A stretch of 64,000 nucleotides of DNA from Hysterangium stoloniferum. Its lineage: Eukaryota; Basidiomycota; Agaricomycetes; Hysterangiales; Hysterangiaceae. The position numbers were made by a program, and so were the translations under genes. The stretch is from assembly GCA_015178975.1 (NCBI GenBank), contig WHVD01000005.1:124001-188000 (forward strand). Direction: 5' to 3'. The notes under the pieces are model-generated. The model saw nothing but the letters and a program-made list of their open reading frames with translations. It was not told the origin of the DNA and searched no databases. Below, piece after piece: positions 55,681 through 64,000 of this stretch (its first letter is position 1; each line of letters begins with the position of its first letter).

Positions 55681-57099
55681 CAATCTACATTTATGGGGCT
55701 ATGTTTCTGCCCAACTTCAGCCATCCCCTGAGGGAGCTCCGCTACCTCTGTGGGAACCCCATCCTCATCCGAGCTGGGCTCCTTGGAACTCCTGATTTGC
55801 CATTCTTTATATACATAACCACCATACTCTGCCAGGAATGTCCAAAACTCCTCATGGAGGCCCTGGAGTTCCTGCACCACCACTACCTGCCCCTGGTTGC
55901 TCTTATCAAGCAACTCATTCTGGTACTTGAGGGCCTCCACTATTCTCCCCAGGACCTCATCCAAGCCTGTGGGCCTGTCCCACCCACTCGCTTCCCCCAC
56001 CATGGACCCCGTGGACAAGTGAGCACCTTGCTTTGAGGTGCACACATTGCCAACAACCTGGTCCCTGTCCGGACTTCCAATGGCAGTCAGTGTTCTGGTC
56101 ACTACAACTGGAACACTGTGGGGTGTTCTTTGCTTGAAGGCAGACTGGAGTTGCTTTCCTTGCTTTCTGTTGATGTGGTTAGTCCCCAGAATATCCCACA
56201 GACCCAAAGTTACCTTTTGGGGGCTCTCCGGCTCCCCCTCAGACTTGGACTCCACCTCTACCACCTTGCACTAAAAAGCAGAGTTAGTAGATTCAACTTT
56301 GGGGATCACCCGGACTTACCTTTCCCACGGCAACTGCGGCCTTCTCCACAGCTGCCTTGGCACACTCTGTGGCAGCCCACATAGCCTCCTCATCCTTCTT
56401 TCTCTGTTCCTCAGCCTTTTCCTGCATGGCCAGTGCCACCTGGTACTCCCTGTCCAGCTCCTCTTCAACCTCCTTGGCCTTCCTCTCCACCTCCTCTCAT
56501 TGTCAGTGCTGCTTCTCCTGCTGCACCAGGATTTGGGCCGCAGTGTGAGGAGTATGCTTTTACCACAGTTTCATGGTGGTAAAACACTCCTTTTATTTCA
56601 TTTATATTTTACACATTTTATTTATATTTTTCTATCTTTTATATTCTTCGAATATTGCATATTTCATTAGTTCAAAGCATTGTGTATACTTGTGGGTGCA
56701 CACGGCACCAAATAGAACTGACACACTTTTACCCAAGAACCACCACTCATAAGACACTAAACTAGGTCTACTACGAGCGGTGATTAGGGTAACGTGCCAG
56801 CTACTACATAAGTAGCATTATCTGAACTATCTAACACTTCTGGCCTCGAACTGTAACAGTCGAGGCCTCCACTCAATCCATCGCACTCCTTGACTACTGC
56901 ATCATCTCGTGCTCTCTCTCACACTTCCTCTTATATTGCACCGAATAGGTCAATATTCTCCTTTCTACTCATTTCTTCGTATATAGAACAGTCAGAACTT
57001 ATACCACTCTTCACACGCAGTGAGCGGAGCCCAATATGGAGTGCCCATGGAGGGCCTGGCAACTAGTATTGGTTTGCACGGTGTTGGCTTGGGACCCAT
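55681..57099 (-). pseudogene. Spliced coiled-coil gene disrupted by a solo LTR
   Basis: The probable start is the ATG at 57099-57097 (MGPKPTPCKPILVARPS). The frame passes the LTR insertion if that is ignored, then meets two TGA codons in EKQH*Q*EEVERK. An acidic/basic helical stretch (56490-56320, AKEVEEELDREYQVALAMQE, then CAKAAVEKAAVAVG) is followed by a 49-nt intron (56319-56271; GTAAGT, ACTAAC branch site, TTTTTAG). Exon 2 encodes about 195 residues (LGLWDILGTNHINRKQGKQL; LHEEFWTFLAEYGGYVYKEW) to a stop at 55680. I do not recognise the family; it may be a host gene family or the gag-like ORF of an unidentified element. It is not functional here. Confidence 0.7.
56544..57015. mobile_element. 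Solo LTR, family S2 (472 bp)
   Basis: Begins TGTGAGGAGTATGC, ends CTCTTCACA, perfect TSD CGCAG (56539-56543 and 57016-57020), inside the coding sequence of the spliced gene. It is nearly the same as the LTR at 61546-62019 with scattered CpG transitions. Its last 40 bp resemble S1. Confidence 0.93.
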
Positions 57100-57305
57100 A
57101 TTGATGATGGGGGTAATAAAGAAGAAGAAATTTTCAAATTTTCAAATTTTTATATAGGCTCGTCGTGTCTGAACCTTATCATCCAGATCATGTGACTCTT
57201 TGACACATATGTGTAACCAACATGACTTTTGACACATGCACATAGCCAACAAAACCTTATCAAGTTCTAGAGCCTCTTTGGGACTTTGGCATACAGGGAG
57301 GATAC

Positions 57306-57455
57306 TGTGAGGTATCAGCATTATGTATCTCATAATATTCTCTTAATTTTCTTTGAATTATTTAATATTTTCTCGAATTTATTGTATTTTTATTATTTCT
57401 ATTTTGAAATATAAGGCCTAGTTCCTTTTAACTTCACATAATAATAGCATATATG
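57306..57455 (-). mobile_element. Family F LTR, reversed, cut by gypsy C
   Basis: Begins TGTGAGGTATCAGC and matches the reverse of 50130-50284 (TTATTATTTAA, TAAGGCCT, CACATAATAATAGCATATAT). It stops at 57455, where gypsy C starts. The rest should lie beyond the 3' LTR of gypsy C, outside the window. Confidence 0.8.
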
Positions 57456-58275
57456 TGTTACAACCGGACAAATCCCGCCGGACTCCGGGCACTAACTCGT
57501 ACGCCCCCACGCGCTACAAGCACCAATCGTCTGTTTATAGGATTTCCCGCCCGGACTCCGTTACGTCAAGACTCGTTACGTTCGACCTCATTAAGATACA
57601 TATCAGTCACCAGACTTCCCCCGGACCCCGTCTCTGTCTATGTCCGTCTTCGTCCCACGCATCAGTCATCGGAACCTGCTTAGAATCCTGTCACCGCTCT
57701 AATCGAGCCCCGTTCCCGTTTTAGTCAAATGACCTGTCACGATTTAGGACTCCGCTCCCGCTCCGTTTCCCATTATGGGTTATGCTTTGTCACGATTCGG
57801 ACTCCGCTCCGTTCCGTCCCGTTCCTAACACCAATTTGGTGTTTACTATTCCCATTTTACGTTTTGCTCGTTTCGTCTCATTATTACTGGATTCGGTATG
57901 TCATGCATTCCACGGTCTATATAAACTGGCAGATGTTGTACATACAATCCAGTCAGAAAATTAGCTTAGATTCCCCCCAGTAATCTAATACATTTTCCTC
58001 TCTAAAACCCTACTCTTATCAGACCGCTCGCACTAGTCGGAGCCCACGGGCTCCGGCGTATCTATCTCTCTCGACTATCTCGATTCACGACTCTCGACTC
58101 ACGACCTACGACTCACGACCCACGAACCCCCACCCGGACTCCCCGGGATTCCCGTCCGCCTGTCTGAAATTGGACAACACGATCTAGCGAGGGCGCAGCC
58201 TATAAGCTGAAGCCAAGTCCTACCGGATATTCCGCGGGTTTCTCCGGAAACCTGCCCTGTGTGTGTATCCTAACA
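57456..58275 (+). repeat. 5' LTR of gypsy C (family G, 820 bp)
   Basis: Begins TGTTACAACCGG, ends GTATCCTAACA. It has full-length solo relatives at 12554-13427, 15940-16761 and 24670-25517. It carries a tandem-like run CGACTCACGACCTACGACT near 58090-58125 and the conserved GCAGCCTATAAGCTGAAGCC near 58195. Confidence 0.95.
57918..57961 (+). promoter_or_regulatory. LTR TATA box and predicted mRNA 5' end (self-primer)
   Basis: TATATAAA lies at 57918-57925. AGTCAGAAAAT at 57951-57961 is 33 bp downstream, where transcription would be expected to start. That 11-mer is the exact complement of the site just after the LTR (58278-58288). The block is conserved in the solo LTRs at 12.9, 16.2 and 25.2 kb. 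Confidence 0.75.
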
Positions 58276-58277
58276 GT

Positions 58278-58288
58278 ATTTTCTGACT
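58278..58288 (+). promoter_or_regulatory. Self-complementary primer-binding site
   Basis: ATTTTCTGACT begins 2 nt after the LTR end and pairs perfectly with AGTCAGAAAAT near the predicted mRNA start. Tf1/sushi-group elements are known to prime minus-strand synthesis with the first 11 nt of their own mRNA. No tRNA-like PBS is seen. The site is retained in decayed copy B at about 46775-46785. Confidence 0.78.
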
Positions 58289-58311
58289 AATACTCGCAGA
58301 TTGTTTTCATT

Positions 58312-59601
58312 ATGCCACCAAGAGGAAGTACACGCGCACAGTCATCAATACCTGGACCGTCGACTCTTCATTCCCCGTTAACTCTGTATACCAGTCAGAC
58401 GCTTGCGAACCAGTCGGAACCCATGGAAGAAGCCCGCAACGAAGAAATCCCGGAAGACCTGGACGAATCCGAGCGTGAGGACGATTCCGTGGCCCCCGAC
58501 AAGGGCAAAGGGGTCGAAATCCCTCCTGAAAATCCTCTGCCTTTTCAACGACCGAACACGAGGGATCCTACTTCTGAGTTTTTAGCAGGTACTATAGATA
58601 AATTCATGACACACCTGCTAGAAGAACGAAAAAGAAAGGAACAAGAACCTCCACAGTCAAAAGTCAATGCTCCGGAACCCTTCACGGGTTCCAACCCAAA
58701 CAAACTCTCTACTTTCCTCATGCAATGTCGCTTCAATTTCCGCGATCACGCCGCTGCATTCTCCACGGACTCCCGAAAAGTCAACTACACACTTTCATAT
58801 TTGTCGGGATCCGCGTTGAAATGGTTTGAACCGGCTTTTAGCAGGATTACCGAGGAAGAGCCGCTCTGGCTTGAAAATTGGGAAGCTTTTGTTGAGGAGC
58901 TTGAAACCAACTTCGGCCCGTATGACCCAACAGGAGAAGCCGAGAATAGTCTCACAAATCTTCGTATGAAGGACACGCAGCGCATCACGGACTACATCGT
59001 CCAATTCAATAATCTTGCAGCTCATTGTCAGTGGGGCGATCCCGCTCTCCGCCACCAATTCTACGCCGGTCTGCCGTCCCGCCTTAAAGACAAAGTCTCG
59101 AAAGGAGAAGATGGCAAGCCAAAAACCCTGTCCCGTATGCGCCTCAAAGCTCAAAACGCGGACGCACGTTATTGGGAACGTCGCGCGGAAGTTGCCCGCG
59201 AGACATCCGCGGACAAAATAAACAAGTCCAAGGACAAAAATAATAACACCAATTTGTCAACCAGCAACCAGAACTCCACGCAGTCTGACAAGAAGAACGA
59301 TAAAAAGTCTTCGAACAACAACAACAATAAGGACAATAAGGACAACAACAAGGGTCAACAGTCCGGCAAGCAAGCCGGAAATCCTGACCTCTCAGGCAAA
59401 CTCGGACCTGATGGCAAATTAACTCCACAAGAAAGACAACGTCGTATGGACAACAACCTCTGTCTCTTGTGCGGGAAACCCGGTCATCGAGTCCCGGAAT
59501 GTCCACTGGCAAAAGCAAACTCTTCAAAGGGTCAATCAGCCAAGGCGTCCACGGAAACCCCGTCGAAGGATAAACCGGCTGCCGATTCGAAAAAAGAGTA
59601 A
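58312..59601 (+). CDS. Gypsy C Gag (429 aa), intact
   Basis: The open frame starts at the ATG that follows the LTR leader (MPPRGSTRAQSSIPGP). N-terminal 100 residues are acidic and disordered. Residues 125-280 are a retrotransposon capsid domain (LSTFLMQCRFNFRDHA; WEAFVEELETNFGPYDPTGE; NNLAAHCQWGDPALRHQFYA). A Lys/Asn-rich linker follows, then one perfect CCHC knuckle CLLCGKPGHRVPEC near residue 390 for RNA binding, and a Lys/Ser-rich tail. It forms the cytoplasmic particle that packages the element RNA. Pol follows in the -1 frame. CpG content is high and no lesion is visible, so this could be a working Gag. Confidence 0.93.
   Translation: MPPRGSTRAQSSIPGPSTLHSPLTLYTSQTLANQSEPMEEARNEEIPEDLDESEREDDSVAPDKGKGVEIPPENPLPFQRPNTRDPTSEFLAGTIDKFMTHLLEERKRKEQEPPQSKVNAPEPFTGSNPNKLSTFLMQCRFNFRDHAAAFSTDSRKVNYTLSYLSGSALKWFEPAFSRITEEEPLWLENWEAFVEELETNFGPYDPTGEAENSLTNLRMKDTQRITDYIVQFNNLAAHCQWGDPALRHQFYAGLPSRLKDKVSKGEDGKPKTLSRMRLKAQNADARYWERRAEVARETSADKINKSKDKNNNTNLSTSNQNSTQSDKKNDKKSSNNNNNKDNKDNNKGQQSGKQAGNPDLSGKLGPDGKLTPQERQRRMDNNLCLLCGKPGHRVPECPLAKANSSKGQSAKASTETPSKDKPAADSKKE
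59587..59601 (+). promoter_or_regulatory. Candidate -1 frameshift site at gag-pol junction
   Basis: TCG AAA AAA GAG TAA ends gag. The pol frame is open across it as GAA AAA AGA GTA AGC. The A6 run three codons before the stop is kept exactly in copy B (48323-48336), including its CpG, although most other CpGs in B are lost. It is not a textbook X-XXY-YYZ heptamer, so frameshifting is inferred. Confidence 0.5.
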
Positions 59602-62600
59602 GCAACCCCGTGGACTCCACACGGGTTAGGGGTTGCGTTGCCTCTCCGTGCATTCAAGAGTTCACTCGCCTCAACACATCCACTCTTTCACATTCTGATT
59701 CATTTTTCGTTAAACTTATGTCTAATATGATCCCGAAATTCGTTTTTTCAGCTCTCATAGATTCCGGCTCGACTCATTGTTTTTTAGATACAAAATTCAC
59801 GCAAAAAAATTCTTTGTCAACTTATTCGATAAATCCCGTCGCTCTCTGCCTCTTCGATGGCACAAGTAATTCGGTTGTTACCCAAGCTTGTGATTTACCC
59901 ATCAGTTTCCCTTGTGGAACATCTCAATTGGTCACTTTCTATGTGACCCAGTTAGACTCAAGTTGCTCGGTGGTTCTAGGACATAACTGGCTTACCCGCT
60001 ACAATCCATTGATTGACTGGATAGCTAACAGTATAACATTCCGGACTCCCGCGGCGACCGAGGAAACTGCGCCTGTCTCGGCCTCCACGGCACCCATGGC
60101 CTTCCCGGCACCTGCAGTCTCGAGGACTCCTGTGATCCCTACGGCACCTACAGCTTCCCCGGCACCCACGGCACCTCCGTCCATTTCTCTGATTAATGCT
60201 GCAGCTTTTATTAGGGCTTCAAAAATGGATGGGTCCCAGGCGTTCACTATCAACTTAAAAATTGATGAAGCAACTGGACGTTTCTCAACCCCAGTATCCG
60301 AATCTGAGGAAGCTGCTGACCTAGAAGGCGTCCCGGAGAAATACCATGACTTCGCGGATGTTTTTAGCAAGTGAAAAGCTGACCGGCTTCCGCCTCACAG
60401 AGAATATGACTTAAAAATCGATCTTGAAGATGGTGCCCAGCCACCCCTAGGACATATTTACCCGCTTTCATCCACGGAACTATCCGCAATCCGTGATTTC
60501 CTGGATGAACATTTGTCCATAGGCTTTATTCGACCCTCAAAGTCTCCTTTTGGAGCACCTGTTTTGTTTGTCAGAAAAAAGGATGGATCCCTTCGACTAT
60601 GTGTTGATTTTAGAGGACTCAATGCTGTCACCAAAAAGGACAAATATCCACTCCCACTTATATCTGACCTGCTCGATGCTCCGCGGAATGCCCGGATTTA
60701 CACCAAAATAGATCTCAAGCACGCCTATCATTTGGTCTGGATTGCCGCGGGCGATGAATGGAAAACCACTTTTAGAACCAGCTATGGGGCCTTCGAGTGG
60801 TTGGTCATCCCTTTTGGACTCACTAATGCCCCGTCTGTTTTTCAGCGTTTTATCAACGACATTTTCTCCGACATGCTCGATGTATGCATCATTGTTTACT
60901 TGGACGACATTCTTCTCTACTCCGAGAATCCCGCGGAACACGACAAACAAGTCTGTGAGGTTCTCCAGAGGCTCAGACAACATGGTTTATTCGCAAATGG
61001 TAAAAAATGTACTTTTGACACGGACTCCGTGGAATACCTAGGTTTCATGATGGGACCCGATGGACTCCGCATGGACGAAACTAAAGTGCAAGTCATCAAA
61101 GATTGGCCCGAACCCCGAAAAGTTAAAGATATACAATCCTTCCTCGGCTTTGCCAATTTTTACAGACGTTTTATCCGTGGATATTCCGACATCACGGTAC
61201 CCCTTACCCGTCTTACGCGTAAGGGTACTCCGTGGAATTTTAACGATAAGTGTCAAAAAGCTTTCAATCTTTTAAAAAATTCTTTTTCCACAGCTCCTAT
61301 TCTGTCGCATTGGAAACCGGACTTCCCGCTCATTGTTGAAACGGACACCTCCGACTATGCACTTGGAGCCATTCTCTCTATCCAGGACTCCGACGGAGAA
61401 GTCCACCCCGTGGCTTTTCTGTCCCGGACTTTTACCGGAGCAGAGCTCAACTACGACGTTCATGATAAAGAACTTCTGGCAATCTTTTCAGCTTTCAAAG
61501 GGTGGCGACACTATTTGGAAGGTTCAGGAGCTCCTATTGACGTTGTGTGAGGAGTATGCTTTTACCACAGTTTCATTGTGGTAAAACACTCCTTTTATTT
61601 CATTTATATTTTACATATTCTATTCATATTTTACTATCTTTCATATTCTTCGAATATCGCATATTTCATTAGTTCGAAGCATTGTGTATACTTGTGGGTG
61701 CACTCAGCACCAATTGGAACTCAGACACACTTTAACCCAAGAACCACCACTCGTAAGACACAAACTAGGTCTACTACGAGCGGTGATCAGGGTAACGTGT
61801 CAGCTACTACATAAGTAGCAATATCTGAACTACTAAACACTTCTGGCCTCGAACTGTAATAGTCGAGGCCTCCACTCGAACCATCGCACTCGTTGACTCC
61901 TTCATCATCTCGTGCTCTTTCTCTCACTTTCTCTTATATTGCACCGAATAGGTCAATATCCTTCCTTTCTACTCATTTCTTCGTATATAGAACGGTCAGA
62001 ACTTCCGCCACTCTTCACACGTTGTAACAGATCACAAAAACCTGGAATACTTTTCTACCACAAAACTCTTGACCCGTCGGCAGGCCCACTGGTCTGAATA
62101 TCTCTCCGCCTTCAACATGATTATCCGTTTTCGACCCGGCCGTCTCAGCAGCAAACCCGACGCTTTAACTAGACAATGGGACGTCTATCCTAAAGAGGGG
62201 AGCAACGACTATGCAACGGTAAATCCGCACAACCTGAAACCTATTTTCACGAATCAACAACTTACCGCATCGGTCCGCGCAACTTTCCTCGTCAATCCCA
62301 TTGTCCATGGAATTATCATTATGGATATCGAAAAGTTACATCAAGATATTCTATCGGCAATTCCGCTAGACCCAGTTACTAAAGCTCATCTGGCCAATCC
62401 CGTGGACCCCGATCAACCTCGGTGGTCTCTTGATCAACATGGTTTCATTAGACTTGACGATAGGATCTATGTACCGGACTCTGACGGCCTCCGCCTCAGG
62501 ATCCTTCAATACAAACATGATCATCCACTCTCAGGACATTTCGGGTACAACAAAACTCTATCATTAATAAGAAGAGAATATACTTGGCCCGGACTCCGTG

Positions 62601-63805
62601 GATTCGTTAAGCACTATTGTAAATCTTGCACTACTTGTCCCTGCTCGAAATCTTAGCGACACAAGCCATACGGCCTTTTGAAACAACTCCCGGTACCGGA
62701 ACACCCGTGGAATTCTATATCTATGGATTTCATTGAACACCTACCGGATTCCGAAGGCTTTTCCGCTATTCTAGTCATTGTTGACAGATTCTCAAAACAA
62801 GGTATATTCATCCCTACTTATGATACAATTACGTCCGTGCAGTTAGCGGAACTTTTCATTATCCACGTATTTTCCAAGCACGGAGTTCCATCCCACGTGA
62901 CTTCCAATAGAGGATCAGAGTTCGTGTCTCACTTCTTTAGATCCCTCGGAAAATCCTTGGACATGACATTACATTTCACGTCCGGACATCACCCGGAAGG
63001 TGACGGACAAACCGAACGCGTCAACCAGACATTGGAACAATACCTCCGCGTATATTGCAACTATCAACAGGACAATTGGAAAACCTTGTTACCACTTGCA
63101 GAGTTTGCTTACAACAATGCACCCTCGGCCACTACTGGCGTTTCCCCATTCTTTGCAAATAAAGGATATAATCCAAACATTACAGTACATCCAGAACGAA
63201 ATCTCGCCTCTGTTCGTGCTCAAGAGTTCACCACGGACCTCCACGAGCTCCACGAGGAACTCCGGACTGCAATACTGTCCGCCCAAGAGCAATACCAACA
63301 TTCAGTGGACAAACACCGGATCCCGCCACCCAACTTCAAGATTGGCGACCGGGTTTATGTCAAAGCTCAATTCTTCCGGACTACCCGTCCATCAAAGAAG
63401 CTTGCTGAAAAATATTTAGGTCCCTTTGAAATTATCGCACAAGTAGGTTCAGTTTCTTGGACTCTACGGCTTCCAGATAGCATGCACGCGGTACACCCGG
63501 TATTTCATGTCTCTATGCTAGAACCTTGTACTGCTAACACTATCCCGGATCGCATGCAATCTCCACCTCCTCCTGTCGTCATTGACGGAGAACCCGAGTT
63601 TGAAATCTCGCAGATTTTAGATTCAAAAATTGACAAGCATTGACGCACTTGTAAACTGCTTTACTTGGTCAAGTGGGTGGGTTACGAGGGCACCGATGAA
63701 GAAACCTCATGGATTTTGGCCACGGAACTCGGTAATGCCACGGAAATTGTTACTGACTTTCATACAGCTTACCCACTCAAACCTGGACCATTATCGTCTC
63801 TCTGA
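59602..63805 (+). pseudogene. Gypsy C Pol (PR-RT-RH-IN-chromodomain), four lesions
   Basis: A single frame, after removing the nested LTR and one TSD. Protease: FSALIDSGSTHCFLD (59742-59790). Linker Pro/Ala-rich. [25 protein letters not shown] intact at 60897-60908. RNase H: VETDTSDYALGAILS and the DVHDKELLAIF helix. Integrase: H-x-H and KSCTTC zinc ligands, SMDFIEHLP (Asp), TSN at 62903-62908 where Asp is expected, GHHPEGDGQTERVNQ (Glu). Chromodomain: KLLYLVKWVGYEGTDEETSW, ending at TGA 63803. Stops: TGA 60372, TAG 62654 and TGA 63641. With an Asn at the catalytic site it could not integrate unaided. Confidence 0.93.
61546..62019. mobile_element. Solo LTR, family S2 (474 bp) in gypsy C RNase H
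   Basis: Begins TGTGAGGAGTATGC, ends CTCTTCACA, perfect TSD CGTTG (61541-61545 and 62020-62024). Removing the LTR and one TSD restores GAPIDVVTDHKNLEY in frame. It retains many CpGs, so it is a recent insertion, later than gypsy C itself. Confidence 0.95.
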
Positions 63806-64000
63806 CCGCACTCCGCGGACCCCGTGTTACGTTTGGACTCATTTTCACTATTCCCTGTCGCCCTATGTCTCTCTTTGCTTTTACAGGTTCTGACATATCT
63901 TGTCAAGTCTTTAAGCGGATTCCCCGCGGACTTTGGCTTTGACTTTTAATTTTTATGTTTTTCTTTCACGCTTTGCTTTTATGATTCAAATTATTTTTTA
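63806..64000 (+). other. Gypsy C 3' untranslated region
   Basis: Non-coding tail between the pol stop and the 3' LTR, which lies beyond the window. It aligns with 53467-53600 in copy B (CTGTCGCCCTATGTCTCTCT versus CTGTCACCCTATATATCTCT). No polypurine tract is reached. Confidence 0.75.

Larger units (their letters stand above)
57456..64000 (+). mobile_element. Young Ty3/gypsy chromovirus C (Tf1/sushi-like), right end outside window
   Basis: The element includes an 820-bp 5' LTR, self-primer site, gag, pol and chromodomain, and runs past the window edge. It is rich in CpG (for example CTCCGCGGAC), in contrast to copy B. Lesions: TGA 60372-60374, solo LTR 61546-62019, TAG 62654-62656, TGA 63641-63643 and an integrase Asp-to-Asn change. 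It inserted into a reversed F LTR; the left TSD half should be ATATG (57451-57455). Confidence 0.95.

Noticed and set aside
57453..57983. Several open frames of 60-84 codons in the gypsy C LTR (also at 16232-16486 and 25143-25430)
   Set aside because: They recur because the LTR recurs and sit over the TATA and leader region; no coding evidence.
60372..63643. Genetic recoding (TGA or TAG read as sense) to explain stops in gypsy C
   Set aside because: The stops sit where CpG or CAG decay explains them, the gag frame ends normally at TAA, and integrase has a catalytic Asn as well. Decay is simpler.
1..64000. Sequencing error as the cause of the many stops
   Set aside because: Errors would not produce a CpG-directed pattern concentrated in repeats. 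The only likely error-prone spot is the C8 run near 43201-43208.

Overview
This window is eukaryotic, almost certainly fungal, and most likely from a basidiomycete (Agaricomycete) with a transposon-swollen genome. The evidence is Tf1/sushi-type chromoviral Ty3/gypsy elements, a Helitron, Tc1/mariner elements, a Ty1/copia fragment, dozens of solo LTRs with 5-bp target-site duplications (TSDs), and short introns (49 nt and 64 nt). The species is an inference. No bacterial operon, CRISPR array or virus is visible. Nearly everything is transposon-derived and nested; only about 29.7-30.4 kb looks like possible host coding sequence. Layout: 1-2.4 kb decayed copia gag-pol (minus strand). 2.5-3.7 kb gypsy fragment A. 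3.7-8.4 kb Helitron Rep/helicase pseudogene (minus), split by a solo LTR, with 295-bp tandem repeats upstream. 10-12.4 kb minisatellites of 17 and 19 bp plus degenerate arrays. 12.5-29 kb solo LTRs, LTR-in-LTR nests, short TIR elements with 3-bp TSDs, a tRNA-like sequence and a 1.6-kb mariner. 29.1-29.7 kb a 284-bp-arm inverted duplication, followed by a CpG-rich island with an intron-containing gene fragment. 31.6-33.2 kb a second mariner. 35.1-43.8 kb complete gypsy element D (minus; two 268-bp LTRs, TSD CTTGT). 43.8-46.4 kb LTRs and a TIR element carrying a 19-bp minisatellite. 46.4-53.6 kb decayed gypsy B. 53.6-57.4 kb LTR/TIR nest and a broken spliced gene. 57.5-64 kb gypsy C, the youngest element, running off the right edge. 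The unifying theme is CpG-directed decay. Aligning old gypsy B to young gypsy C, nearly every CpG of C is TpG or CpA in B. In element D all ten premature stops are TGA or TAG, none TAA, as expected from CGA and CAG. Three reverse-transcriptase or integrase catalytic residues are lost by CpG-to-CpA changes. Gypsy B and C also share two stops and an integrase Asp-to-Asn change, so the family seems to have multiplied after its own enzymes were damaged. Gypsy C shows a Tf1-like self-priming arrangement: 11 nt just after its 5' LTR are the exact complement of 11 nt placed 33 bp downstream of the LTR TATA box.
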